64,000 nucleotides of DNA from Dokdonella_A sp964582225 (GTDB lineage Bacteria > Pseudomonadota > Gammaproteobacteria > Xanthomonadales > Rhodanobacteraceae): assembly GCA_964582225.1 (NCBI GenBank), contig CAZORA010000009.1:19214-83213 (forward strand). The letters run 5' to 3'. Each line of letters starts with the position of its first letter. The stretch's first letter is position 1. The notes under the pieces were generated by a model. It searched no databases, was not told the origin of the DNA, and saw only the letters and a program-made list of their open reading frames with translations. Positions 8,731 to 17,394 of this stretch are shown in pieces. Both the position numbers and the translations under genes were made by a program.

Positions 8731-9025
8731 GATCCGACGACTTGACCTCGGACGCGGCTTGCGCCGCTGCGGAATGCAACTCGGAGGCAGCCTGGTCGAC
8801 CTCGGCGCGCACGTCGGCAGCGCGACGCAGCTCGTCCATCGACTTGCGCAGATCTTCGGCCGCGAGCTCGCGTTCGATTTCGCCGCGCACCGTCTGCCAG
8901 CTGGTGCGTGCGCGCCGCAGCAGAGCGCCGATGGTGCGCGCCGCCTTCGGCAAGCGCTCGGGGCCGAGCACGAGCAGAGCGACGAGCGCGATCAGCGCAA
9001 GCTCGCCAAAGCCGACGTCGAACAT
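8717..9025 (-). CDS. tatB: Sec-independent translocase subunit TatB
   Basis: A 102-residue protein with one N-terminal membrane helix (ELALIALVALLVL), then the hinge LGPERLP and a long charged amphipathic or coiled region, as expected for TatB. It starts MFDVGFGEL, the TatB consensus start. It acts with TatC in the Tat signal-peptide receptor. It lies 32 bases after tatA and overlaps tatC, so the three genes form one operon. It is shorter than E. coli TatB (171), mostly in the variable tail. Confidence 0.95.
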   Translation of the reverse strand: MFDVGFGELALIALVALLVLGPERLPKAARTIGALLRRARTSWQTVRGEIERELAAEDLRKSMDELRRAADVRAEVDQAASELHSAAAQAASEVKSSDHERN

Positions 9026-9057
9026 GCGCGTGCGCCGCCGCCGCGATCAGTCGACGC

Positions 9058-9303
9058 TCAGTGCGAATGCTTGGACGGCGCCGGAGTTTCGCTCTTGCGC
9101 GCGCCCTCGGCGCTCGGCGGTGCCGACTGATCGGCCTCGAGCCGAGCCTGCTCGTCGGCGTCGCCCTCGCGCATGCCCTTGCGGAAACTCTTGATCGCGG
9201 CGCCCAGATCTTCGCCGATGTTGCGCACGCGCTTGGTGCCGAACACCAGCACCACGACCAGCAGCACGATCAGCCAGTGCCAGCCACTCAGAAAACCACC
9301 CAT
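9058..9303 (-). CDS. tatA: Sec-independent translocase subunit TatA
   Basis: An 81-residue protein with a single N-terminal membrane helix (WHWLIVLLVVVLVFGTKR), the conserved FGTKR hinge and an amphipathic helix (IGEDLGAAIKSFRKGM). TatA multimerises to form the transport site of the Tat pathway. It starts at ATG 9303 after an AGAGG site (GAAGAGGTAGGCAACG) and is first in tatABC. A weak -10-like TATGCT lies on the minus strand at 9370-9375. The 100 bases up to the preceding gene hold nothing else clear. Confidence 0.95.
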   Translation of the reverse strand: MGGFLSGWHWLIVLLVVVLVFGTKRVRNIGEDLGAAIKSFRKGMREGDADEQARLEADQSAPPSAEGARKSETPAPSKHSH

Positions 9304-9404
9304 CGTTGCCTACCTCTTCGCATCGCGTGGATGCAGTATGCCGCGCCGCGCTGCCGCGAGCGGCCGGTCAGCATAGCAAGATCGTGAACCCCGCGCGCAG
9401 CGCC

Positions 9405-10121
9405 TCAGCGGGCGCCATACTCCTCGAGCTGATCGCGGAAGTCGACCGCAGCCGCCGGCACGCGGACGACGTCGCCCTCGAAGATCCGCTGTGGAGTGGC
9501 GTCTTCGCCGTAAGCCTCGCGATCGGCCCGGTGGTCGATGCGCAGGGACGTGCCGTCCAGCGCGACGCCGGCGAACAGGCCCCGCGAGCGCGACCACGAA
9601 AACACTTCGGCCTGCAGCTGAATGTCGGTTGCTGCCTGGGTCGCACGACCGACCGGTCCAGCAGCGACCGCGGCGTCCGCACCCAGGGTGAACTTGCCGT
9701 GGACGATCGAATCGACGCTACGCCCACTGCGGAACACCAGCACCACGTCGGTCGCGGAAACGCCCGCCTGAAAGCCGACGCTGCCGCCCCGCAGGCGAAT
9801 GAATACGGGATTGGACCAGGTACCCGCGGCCGTGCGCACCGCGATCAGGCCTTCTCCGCCGCGCCCGCCGAAGAAGAGTCCGGCCTTGATGACTTCGGGA
9901 ATCACCGCGATCGCCTCGGCGCCGGACAGCAGCTCGCGCGGGATCGCTCGGTCGGGGGCCTGCATCACCTCGCGAAGGACGCGCACCGCATTGCCGGCGA
10001 GCGCATCCTCCGCATCCCCCGCGCGCGCGCCGAGCGGCAACGACAGGGACAGGATGCAGAGCCAGAGCGCGCACCAGCGCGCGGGCAAGGGTCGCCGGAT
10101 TTGCTTCGCAGGCGCCACCAT
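9405..10121 (-). CDS. SYLF (Ysc84-like) lipid-binding domain protein, secreted
   Basis: A 238-residue protein with a signal peptide (hydrophobic CALWLCILSLSLPL, cleavage likely after ARA) followed by a SYLF domain: AIAVIPEVIKAGLFFGGRGGEGLI, RTAAGTWSNPVFI and FSWSRSRGLFAGVALDG. SYLF domains bind phosphoinositides in eukaryotes; bacterial members are periplasmic or outer-membrane-associated with unknown roles. ATG 10121 is the only reasonable start; an upstream extension would run into the preceding gene. It begins 23 bases after the stop of the anchored secreted protein gene (10145-11080), so the two are probably cotranscribed. Confidence 0.88.
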   Translation of the reverse strand: MVAPAKQIRRPLPARWCALWLCILSLSLPLGARAGDAEDALAGNAVRVLREVMQAPDRAIPRELLSGAEAIAVIPEVIKAGLFFGGRGGEGLIAVRTAAGTWSNPVFIRLRGGSVGFQAGVSATDVVLVFRSGRSVDSIVHGKFTLGADAAVAAGPVGRATQAATDIQLQAEVFSWSRSRGLFAGVALDGTSLRIDHRADREAYGEDATPQRIFEGDVVRVPAAAVDFRDQLEEYGAR

Positions 10122-10144
10122 CGCAGACACAGCGAACGCCAGGA

Positions 10145-11080
10145 TCAGACGCCGCGCAAACGCTGATACCGGCTGCCCAGCGCGGCCAGCAGCAGCGCCA
10201 GCAGCGCCAACGCGGGGACTCCGTCCGCCGGCACCGGCACGGCACCCGCCGTCGGCCGCGCACTGCACTCGGGCGGACCGAGCGTGAAGCCGCGCATGCC
10301 GATCTCGCGCAACGAGGACGGCCCGATCAGCGGACCGACGATGCTCAGGCTGCCGCTCGTCGGGTCGATCACGGCGAGATCGTTCCATTCCTCCGGAATA
10401 TCGCCGTCATCGCGCGGCGGCACATAGCTGATGACCGCCCACAGCATCCCGTTCTCGTCGAAGGCCGGCGAAATCGCATTGACCCAGGGCGCCAGTTCGC
10501 TGCCGAGCGAACCGATGACGCTGGCGGCGCCGGTTTCCTGGTCGATCTCGTAAAACAGGTTATCACCCTTGCCGCCAACCCCGTAGAGCACCCCGTCGCG
10601 CTCGACCAGACCGGTGATCACATAGCCGGTATCGCCGACCAGGTGCACCTCGGCGCTTGCCGGATCGAGCCGCCACAGCTTGCCGGCCGAGGCGGAAGCG
10701 AGCCACAGATCTCCGTCGCAGCTGGCGGTCATGCCGAGATCGAGCGCGTCGTAAGGCCCGCTGCCGGTGTCGTCGAGCTCGAGGTTGCCGACGCCGGTGG
10801 CCGCGCCGGTGGCCGGGTCGATGCGCACCAGCTGCTTGACGCCCGCGCCGGAGGTCACCGCGTAGAGCGTGCCGTCGGCGGTCATGCTGAGGCCGCTCAG
10901 ATTGCCGAGCAGCCGTCCCGCCACGTAGCCGGCCTCGCCGATGCGCACCGCGCTCTGGCGGTCCAGGTCGACCTCGTAGAGCGTATCGAACGCGAGCCCG
11001 AAGCCGCCCGTCGTCGCCTCCGCGAATCCTGCGGCGACGAGCAATGCACCTGCGGCAATCAGGCTGGGCGATGAGCGCAT
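10145..11080 (-). CDS. Secreted repeat protein with PTL/IPTL-CTERM-like C-terminal anchor
   Basis: A 311-residue protein of unknown function. It has a signal peptide (MRSSPSLIAAGALLVAAG). The body has repeating blades of the type LYEVDLDRQSA, LVRIDPATGAATGVGNL, LWRLDPASAEVHLVGDTG and FYEIDQETGAASVIGSL, which look like a beta-propeller. The C-terminus is tripartite: a Pro-rich stretch (VPVPADGVP), a hydrophobic helix (ALALLALLLAALG) and a basic tail (SRYQRLRG). That is the architecture of IPTL/PEP-CTERM sorting signals processed by exosortase- or archaeosortase-like enzymes. No sortase gene is in the window. Two cysteines (CDGDL and PPEC) may pair. Confidence 0.75.
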   Translation of the reverse strand: MRSSPSLIAAGALLVAAGFAEATTGGFGLAFDTLYEVDLDRQSAVRIGEAGYVAGRLLGNLSGLSMTADGTLYAVTSGAGVKQLVRIDPATGAATGVGNLELDDTGSGPYDALDLGMTASCDGDLWLASASAGKLWRLDPASAEVHLVGDTGYVITGLVERDGVLYGVGGKGDNLFYEIDQETGAASVIGSLGSELAPWVNAISPAFDENGMLWAVISYVPPRDDGDIPEEWNDLAVIDPTSGSLSIVGPLIGPSSLREIGMRGFTLGPPECSARPTAGAVPVPADGVPALALLALLLAALGSRYQRLRGV

Positions 11081-11228
11081 GGCGTCGTGTTATCGTTGCT
11101 GCAATCGTCAGTGTCGCGGTGTACCCCACGATCACCGCTCGAGTCTAACAGATTGGCGGGCGTCCGTCTGTCACTGTGATTTGCACCCTGACGAACCGAC
11201 GTTTCGACGTGCAAGTAATTGATAGTCG

Positions 11229-12389
11229 ATGCGTATCGTCGATCCGCGCGCCAGCTCGAGGTTCTTCAGCAAATCCATGTCGCGCTTTTTCTCACCCCCG
11301 GACAACGCTTGCGACCAGCTTCCGGCAGCGGGGGTACTGCTGCTGAACCTGGGAACTCCGGCGGCGCCGACACCGGGGGCGCTGCGGCGCTTCCTCGGGC
11401 AGTTTCTCGGCGACCCGCGGGTAATCGAAATGCCGCGCTGGCTCTGGCGGACGATCCTGCACGGTTACATCCTGCGCACTCGTCCACGGTACTCGGCGGC
11501 GCTTTACGCGCGCATCTGGACGGAGCGGGGCTCGCCACTCGCGCTCGGCACGGAAGCCCTGTCCACTCGGCTCGGGGAGGCCCTGCGCGAACGCCGCCCC
11601 GGCCCGATTCTGGTCCGCCATGCGATGCGCTACGGCGAACCCGAGATCGGCAAGGTGATGCGTGAACTGGCCGCAGCGGGTGCCAGGCGCCTGCTCGTAC
11701 TGCCGCTTTTCCCGCAGTATTCGGCGACCACTACGGCTTCCGCCTTCGACGCGGTGGCGCGCGAGCTGGCCCGCTGGCGCCGCCTGCCGGAACTGCGTCT
11801 GGTGACCGACTACCACGCCGCGCCGCGCTACATCGAAGCGCTGGCGCGCAGCATCGAGGCGCACTGGCAGCGTCACGGACGCGCCGAGCGCCTGCTGCTC
11901 GCTTTTCACGGCATCCCGCAACGCTACGCTCGGGCGGGCGATCCGTATTTCGAGCAGTGCCTGGAAACCGGGCGCTGCCTGCGCGAGCGCCTCGGCCTGC
12001 CCGAGGCCGAGCTGACGGTCTGCTTCCAGTCCCGCTTCGGCCGCGGCGCGTGGCTCAAACCCTACGCCGACGCGATTCTCGAGTCCCTGCCCGGCGAAGG
12101 TGTGCGTCGCGTACAGGTGCTGTGCCCAGGCTTCGCCGTCGACTGTCTGGAAACCCTGGAGGAAATCGCGCTGCGCAACCACGCGCGCTTCCTCCACGCC
12201 GGCGGTGAGTGGCTGCAGTACATCCCGGCGCTGAACGCGGGTGACGACCAGGTCGCGGCGCTTGCCGAACTGATTTTGCGCCACGGCCAGGGCTGGCCGG
12301 AGTTCGATCCCGGCTGGAATCGCGCTCGTGCCGAGGCCCAGCTCCAGGCGGCTCGCACCCGCCGCCAGCGACTTCACGATGCAGGCTGA
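11229..12389 (+). CDS. hemH: Ferrochelatase
   Basis: This enzyme inserts Fe(II) into protoporphyrin IX, the last step of haem synthesis. The protein (386 residues from ATG 11229) has VLLLNLGTP near the N-terminus, the P-Q-Y-S-A-T-T box (LFPQYSATTTAS), the FHGIPQRY motif with the conserved metal-binding His, and CPGFAVDCLETLEEI with the conserved Glu. An ATG at 11277 (MSRFFSPP) would give a 370-residue protein nearer to the usual length; neither start has a strong ribosome site, so the N-terminus is uncertain. It overlaps the following hydrolase gene by 11 bases. The 148-base upstream interval is shared with a divergent gene and shows no clear promoter. Confidence 0.95.
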   Translation: MRIVDPRASSRFFSKSMSRFFSPPDNACDQLPAAGVLLLNLGTPAAPTPGALRRFLGQFLGDPRVIEMPRWLWRTILHGYILRTRPRYSAALYARIWTERGSPLALGTEALSTRLGEALRERRPGPILVRHAMRYGEPEIGKVMRELAAAGARRLLVLPLFPQYSATTTASAFDAVARELARWRRLPELRLVTDYHAAPRYIEALARSIEAHWQRHGRAERLLLAFHGIPQRYARAGDPYFEQCLETGRCLRERLGLPEAELTVCFQSRFGRGAWLKPYADAILESLPGEGVRRVQVLCPGFAVDCLETLEEIALRNHARFLHAGGEWLQYIPALNAGDDQVAALAELILRHGQGWPEFDPGWNRARAEAQLQAARTRRQRLHDAG

Positions 12390-13236
12390 AGAGCTCGAGC
12401 TCTCGCTGCCGCAGGCAAGGCTCCGCGCCAAGCGCTGGGGATCGCCGAGCCAGCCACCGCTGCTTGCGCTCCACGGCTGGCTCGACAACGCAGCGAGTTT
12501 CGACCGCCTGGCGCCACTGCTCGCGGAGCGCTGGCAGGTCGTGGCGCTCGATCTTCGCGGCCATGGCCGCTCGGCGCACCTGCCCCCCGGAGTCTGGTAT
12601 CACTATGTCGACGCGTTCGACGACATTGGGGCCACGTTCGAATATTTCGGCTGGCAACGCGCGAGCCTGCTAGGGCATTCGCTCGGCGCCACCTTGGTCA
12701 GTCTGTACGCCGCCCTCGAGCCCGCGCGGATCGACCAGCTGCTGCTCGTCGAAGGCCTTGGGCCGCTGAGCACGCGCCCGGAGGATGCGCTCGCGCGCCT
12801 GCGCGATGCGCTCGCAGAACGCCTGCGTTTTCGCGCGCGGCGTCCGCTGCGGGTCTTTCCGACTCTGGATGATGCGGTCGCGGCGCGCGCGCGCGCCGGT
12901 GGACTCTCCGCCGCAGCTGCCCGGCCGATCGTTGCGCGCGGCCTCGAGCAGGTCGTCGGCGGCTGGGTTTGGTCGAGCGATCCGCGCCTCACGCTGGCGA
13001 GCGCCGTGCGCTTCACCGAAGCCGAGATCCTCGTCATGCTCGGCGCGATCCGCGCGCCTACCACCCTGGTGCTGGCCGATCCGCCAACGCCCTATCTGCA
13101 GCCGCCGCTGATGACCCCGCGGATCGCCAGCGTCAGCGGTATCCGCGTGGAACGGCTCGCCGGCCACCACCACCTGCACCTCGAGCAGCCGGCGCAGGTC
13201 GCGCAGCTCTTGCTGGCGCCTCCGCCGCGCGCCTGA
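12379..13236 (+). CDS. Alpha/beta-fold hydrolase
   Basis: A 285-residue alpha/beta hydrolase. Visible are the oxyanion-hole motif LLALHGWLDNAASF, the strand-5 DLRGHGRS, the nucleophile elbow GHSLGA (Ser101) and a C-terminal His-rich AGHHHLHLEQP that should supply the catalytic His. It resembles the serine-hydrolase-like (SERHL) group, but the substrate cannot be deduced. The ATG at 12379 overlaps the hemH stop, suggesting translational coupling. It converges on the YgjP-like gene 34 bases away. Confidence 0.88.
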   Translation: MQAEELELSLPQARLRAKRWGSPSQPPLLALHGWLDNAASFDRLAPLLAERWQVVALDLRGHGRSAHLPPGVWYHYVDAFDDIGATFEYFGWQRASLLGHSLGATLVSLYAALEPARIDQLLLVEGLGPLSTRPEDALARLRDALAERLRFRARRPLRVFPTLDDAVAARARAGGLSAAAARPIVARGLEQVVGGWVWSSDPRLTLASAVRFTEAEILVMLGAIRAPTTLVLADPPTPYLQPPLMTPRIASVSGIRVERLAGHHHLHLEQPAQVAQLLLAPPPRA

Positions 13237-13270
13237 GCGCAGTCCCAGCCGCAGCCAGGAGCGTGGACCT

Positions 13271-14038
13271 TCAGTCTGACGCGGAGGGCCCGATCAGACG
13301 CTGCAGCTCGGCCTTGAGGGCCTGGCCGTTGAGGCGCAGCCAGTCCCGCTGCTGCCGCCAGTCAGGGCAAAGCTGCTCGACCAGCGCCCAGAAGCGCGGC
13401 GCGTGGCTGCGCACGCGCAGATGGCAGAGCTCGTGGATCAGCACGTAGCGCAGGACCGCCGGCGGTGCCAGCACCAGGGCGAGATCGAGCGACACGCCGC
13501 CGCGCACGTCGAGACTGCCCCAGAGGCTCTTCAGCGGCCGCAGCCGCAGGCCGCTCGGCGCGGCGCCGAGCTGGGCGCAGTGGCGCCCCAGCTGGCGACC
13601 GAGATCGCGACGCATGCGCGCCTCCAGAAAGCTGCGCAACAGCCCGTAGGCGAGCGGCAGTGAGGAGCGCGCGTAAGGTTGCGGCAGGGTCAGCGTCAGA
13701 CCCTGTTGGTCGATCTCGATCGACGGTCGCAAGCCACGCCGCCACACCAGGCGCAGCGGCTCCCCGCGCAACCGCAAACGCAGTGGCGCGCCGGGCCGCA
13801 GCGGCGCGAGCGGGGCGTCGAGGCGCAGTTCTTCCAGCTTGCGCTCCAGCCACTCGCCATGCTTGCGCAGGAAGGCGAATATCTGCGCGGCGTGGGTGCC
13901 CTGCGGATAGCTGACCCGAGCACCGCCTGAACTCACGGTCAGGCGCAGGCGTCGAGCGCGCGGATGCACCGTGCGCAACACCCGAATCGTCGCCCCGTCC
14001 GGCGTCGCCAGCTCGAGATAATCGCCGCTCGTATTCAT
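13271..14038 (-). CDS. YgjP/DUF45-family zinc metallopeptidase-like protein
   Basis: A 255-residue cytoplasmic protein with the zinc motif HELCHLRVRSH (His202, Glu203, His206, and His212 as the likely third ligand) followed by PRFW, the signature of the YgjP-like (DUF45, M48-related) domain. The N-terminal half is a beta-rich region (VHPRARRLRLTVSSGG) typical of the family. Members are often called SprT-like or M48 peptidases; proteolysis has not been shown in general. ATG 14038 is chosen because upstream residues look non-coding. Confidence 0.88.
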   Translation of the reverse strand: MNTSGDYLELATPDGATIRVLRTVHPRARRLRLTVSSGGARVSYPQGTHAAQIFAFLRKHGEWLERKLEELRLDAPLAPLRPGAPLRLRLRGEPLRLVWRRGLRPSIEIDQQGLTLTLPQPYARSSLPLAYGLLRSFLEARMRRDLGRQLGRHCAQLGAAPSGLRLRPLKSLWGSLDVRGGVSLDLALVLAPPAVLRYVLIHELCHLRVRSHAPRFWALVEQLCPDWRQQRDWLRLNGQALKAELQRLIGPSASD

Positions 14039-14189
14039 GCCTTCAGCCGACTTGCCAAACCCGTTCGACCGGCGCCGCAACCTCGTCCGGCACCGTCGCT
14101 GCCCTGACGCCGATTCTGCACGATCCGCGCGCCGATGGAAGCCATTGCGGCCGCGGTTCGGGTCGACCCGGCGCGAACGTGCTGGTCGG

Positions 14190-15116
14190 CTAGCGTGGCG
14201 TGGCGTCGGCGTCCGGCCGCGACAGGCCGAACCAGTCCTCGAGGCGCGCCAGGAATCGGGCCAGTTCCAGGCTCATCAGCGCGAAGCCGGCGTCGATTTC
14301 TGCTCGCGTCGACTCCGCCGGAGTTGCGTCGAGCTGATCCAGCACGACGTCGAGAAAGCGCAGCTTGCGGATCATCAGGTCCTCGCCCAGCACGAAGCTG
14401 ATGCGGTCTTCGAAATTGAGACCGAGACACCAGGCTTGCTTGCCGCTGCGCAGGTGTTCGCGCACCTCGTCCGAGTCCAAGTCCTGACGTCGGCAGCGCA
14501 CGATCGCGCCGGATTCGGCCGGATCGCGCAGCTCGCACTCGTCGCCCAGACCGAGTCCGGGCGGCAGATCCGCGCCACCGAGCCAGGCGGTCATCAGCAG
14601 GCGCGGCGATTCGGTCGCTACCAGCGGCACGGCAGGGAAGCTGCCCAGCGCCGCGCGCAGTTCGCTCACTGCGGCCTCGGCGGCGCCGCGGCTGGGGGTA
14701 TCCACCACCAGCCACCCGGCATCGGCATCCAGATACGCGGCGAGGCGCGAGGGCCGGATGAAAGCTCTGGGCAGGAGCTCAGCGATCAGCTCCTCGCGCA
14801 GGCGCTTGCGCTCCTTGCCGCCGACGCGGCGGTCCTCGCGCTCGCGAATCTCGGCCAACCGTGCCGCCAGCGCCTCGTTGATGACGATCGCCGGCAGCAG
14901 ACGCTCTTCGACGCCGATCGCAAGCAGCGCGCGGGCGCCCAGTCGGTGCACCAAGGCTTCTTCGCCGCGCCCATAGGGTGAAACGAAACCGCGCGTGGCG
15001 AGTTCGAGCGGCCCGCAGGGGCGCAGGCGATGGCGCTCGGTCCGCGCCTCGAGCGTCTCGAGGACATCGGCGAACCGGGCGGGAAAGCGAAACAGGCTGA
15101 GGTTGCGAAAGAACAT
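14190..15116 (-). CDS. rdgC: Recombination-associated protein RdgC
   Basis: A 308-residue ring-forming DNA-binding protein that in E. coli binds double-stranded DNA as a dimer and restrains RecA. It starts MFFRNLSLFRF and ends with the expected ELARFLARLEDWFG helix; the central WLGG, LGLNFEDRISFVL and LRFLDVVLDQL stretches fit the family. It is 151 bases downstream of the YgjP-like gene's start on the same strand and divergent from transketolase across a 259-base interval. Confidence 0.95.
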   Translation of the reverse strand: MFFRNLSLFRFPARFADVLETLEARTERHRLRPCGPLELATRGFVSPYGRGEEALVHRLGARALLAIGVEERLLPAIVINEALAARLAEIREREDRRVGGKERKRLREELIAELLPRAFIRPSRLAAYLDADAGWLVVDTPSRGAAEAAVSELRAALGSFPAVPLVATESPRLLMTAWLGGADLPPGLGLGDECELRDPAESGAIVRCRRQDLDSDEVREHLRSGKQAWCLGLNFEDRISFVLGEDLMIRKLRFLDVVLDQLDATPAESTRAEIDAGFALMSLELARFLARLEDWFGLSRPDADATPR

Positions 15117-15252
15117 GGCGTCCGGGGTCTTAGAGCAGGAACGGCGCGTGGCCGAGCCAGACACGCCGAGCCGTCCATCATACGGCCACCCGCAGGCGCC
15201 TCGCAGCGCCTCCCACGCGGCGCGGCGCGGCCGGCGAGCAAGCTCACCGTGC

Positions 15253-15258
15253 TATGAT
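15253..15258 (+). promoter_or_regulatory. Candidate -10 box for tkt
   Basis: TATGAT in the context GCTATGATCG, the same GCTA-type setting seen at other -10 boxes in this window. Predicted transcript start is near 15265, giving a leader of about 110 bases before the tkt ATG at 15376. No convincing -35 is seen. The rest of the rdgC-tkt interval has no recognisable element. Confidence 0.35.
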
Positions 15259-15375
15259 CGCACGCCTTCTGGAACTGCGCGCAGCGCGCGTGTCCAACCG
15301 TTTTGCCTGCCGCCGCAGCCCGGCCCATGTCCACGTCGGAACGGTGGTGCGCCCTTCTGCCGTGGAGTGTCTTTG

Positions 15376-17394
15376 ATGAATTCCGTGTCCGCGTCGAATG
15401 CGCCGACCGCCGATTCGGCGCGGCTGGCCAATGCGATCCGCTTTCTCGCCGCTGACGCCATCGAGCGCGCCAAGTCCGGCCACCCCGGCATGCCGATGGG
15501 CATGGCCGAGATCGCGGTCGCGCTGTGGACGCGGCATCTGCGCCACAACCCGGCCAATCCCGCCTGGGTCGATCGCGACCGCTTCGTGCTCTCCAACGGC
15601 CACGGCTCGATGCTGCAGTACGCGCTGCTGCACCTGACAGGCTACGACTTGTCGATCGAGGATCTGCGCAACTTCCGCCAGCTGCACTCGAAAACCCCCG
15701 GCCACCCGGAAGTCCACGTCACGCCCGGCGTCGAGACCACCACCGGCCCGCTCGGCCAGGGGCTCGCCAACGCGGTGGGCTTCGCCTTGGCCGAGAAGCT
15801 TCTGGCGCTCGAGTTCAACCGCGAGGGTCACGCGCTGGTCGATCACCGCACCTGGGTGTTCCTCGGCGACGGCTGCCTGATGGAGGGCATCTCCCACGAG
15901 GCCTGTTCGCTCGCCGGCACCTGGCAGCTCGGCAAGCTGATCGCGCTCTACGACGACAACGGCATCTCGATCGACGGCGAAGTGAAGGGCTGGTTCACCG
16001 ACGACACGGCGGCGCGCTTTCGCGCCTACGGCTGGCAGGTGATCGGCCCCGTCGACGGCCACGACGTCGAGGCGATCGACCGCGCCATCGAAGAAGCCAA
16101 GCAGGAAACCGCGCGCCCCAGCTTCATCCTCTGTCGCACCCAGATCGGCCGCGGCGCGCCGACCCGCGCCGGCAGCGCCAAGGCGCACGGCGAGGCGCTC
16201 GGCGGCGAGGAGCTCGCCGGCATGCGCGACGCGCTCGACTGGCCGCACGCGCCCTTCGAGATTCCGGCCGACGTCTACGCGGCCTGGGATGCCCGCGCCA
16301 CCGGCGCCGCGCGCGAGCGCGAGTGGCAGGCGCGCTTCGAGCGCTACCGCAGCGCGTATCCCGACGCGGCAGCCGAGCTCCTGCGCCGCCTTTCCGGCCG
16401 GCTGCCGGAGGATTTCGACGCGCGCGCCGCTCGGCTGATCGCCGACGCCAACGCGCGCGGCGAAACCGTGGCCACGCGCAAGGCCAGCCAGCAGGCGATC
16501 GAGGCCTTCGCGCCGGCGCTGCCCGAGATGCTCGGCGGCTCGGCCGACCTCACCGGGTCGAACCTGACCGCCTGGAAGGACGCTCCGCGCCTGCTCGACG
16601 GTGGCAGCGGGCGCCACATCAGCTACGGCGTGCGCGAATTCGGCATGGCTGCAATCATGAACGGCATCGCCCTGCACGGCGGCTACATTCCCTACGGCGG
16701 CACCTTCCTCACCTTCAGCGACTACAGCCGCAACGCCATCCGGCTCGGCGCCATGATGGGCCTGCGGGTGATCCACGTGTTCACCCACGACTCGATCGGC
16801 CTGGGCGAAGACGGGCCGACTCACCAGGCGGTGGAGCAGGTGTCGAGCCTGCGCCTGATGCCCGGCCTCGAGGTCTGGCGCCCCTGCGACACGGTGGAAA
16901 CCGCCGTGGCCTGGAAGCTCGCGCTGGAGCGCGCCGACGCACCGACCGCGCTGGTGCTGTCGCGCCAGAGCCTGCCCTTCGTCGCTCGCAGCGCCGCGCA
17001 GATCGACGCGGTCGAGCGCGGCGGCTATGTGCTCGCGGAAGCGGACGGCGCGCCGGCGCGAATCCTGATTGCCACCGGCTCCGAGGTTGCCCTGGCGCTC
17101 GCGGCCAAGAACCTGCTCGACGCCGAAGGCCTGGCGACGCGGGTGGTTTCCATGCCCTCGACCGAAACCTTCGATCGCCAGCCGGACGCCTGGCGCGAAG
17201 CGGTGCTGCCGCCGGACCTGCCCAAGCTCGCAATCGAGGCCGGCTGCACCGGGCTGTGGTGGAAATACGTCGGCTGTCGCGGCCGCGTGATCGGCATCGA
17301 CCGCTTCGGCGAGTCAGCGCCGGCCGGCGTGCTGTTCGAGCACTTCGGCCTCAGCGCGCAGCGGATCGCCGACGCGGCGCGCGGCGCGGCGTGA
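15376..17394 (+). CDS. tkt: Transketolase
   Basis: A 672-residue thiamine-diphosphate enzyme that moves two-carbon units between sugar phosphates in the pentose phosphate and Calvin-type cycles. It has SGHPGMPMG near the N-terminus, the ThDP/Mg motif GDGCLMEG (from residue 164) with DDNGISIDG, and in the second half EFGMAAIMNGIALHGG and HDSIGLGEDGPTHQ, then SRQSLP and the C-terminal domain (ATGSEVALAL). All expected parts and the full length are present. It overlaps the next gene by 4 bases (GTGA), coupling it to phosphoglycolate phosphatase. Confidence 0.98.
   Translation: MNSVSASNAPTADSARLANAIRFLAADAIERAKSGHPGMPMGMAEIAVALWTRHLRHNPANPAWVDRDRFVLSNGHGSMLQYALLHLTGYDLSIEDLRNFRQLHSKTPGHPEVHVTPGVETTTGPLGQGLANAVGFALAEKLLALEFNREGHALVDHRTWVFLGDGCLMEGISHEACSLAGTWQLGKLIALYDDNGISIDGEVKGWFTDDTAARFRAYGWQVIGPVDGHDVEAIDRAIEEAKQETARPSFILCRTQIGRGAPTRAGSAKAHGEALGGEELAGMRDALDWPHAPFEIPADVYAAWDARATGAAREREWQARFERYRSAYPDAAAELLRRLSGRLPEDFDARAARLIADANARGETVATRKASQQAIEAFAPALPEMLGGSADLTGSNLTAWKDAPRLLDGGSGRHISYGVREFGMAAIMNGIALHGGYIPYGGTFLTFSDYSRNAIRLGAMMGLRVIHVFTHDSIGLGEDGPTHQAVEQVSSLRLMPGLEVWRPCDTVETAVAWKLALERADAPTALVLSRQSLPFVARSAAQIDAVERGGYVLAEADGAPARILIATGSEVALALAAKNLLDAEGLATRVVSMPSTETFDRQPDAWREAVLPPDLPKLAIEAGCTGLWWKYVGCRGRVIGIDRFGESAPAGVLFEHFGLSAQRIADAARGAA

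Noticed and set aside
9370..9375. TATGCT as the tatA promoter
   Set aside because: No acceptable -35 at the right spacing and weak context; mentioned only within the tatA entry.
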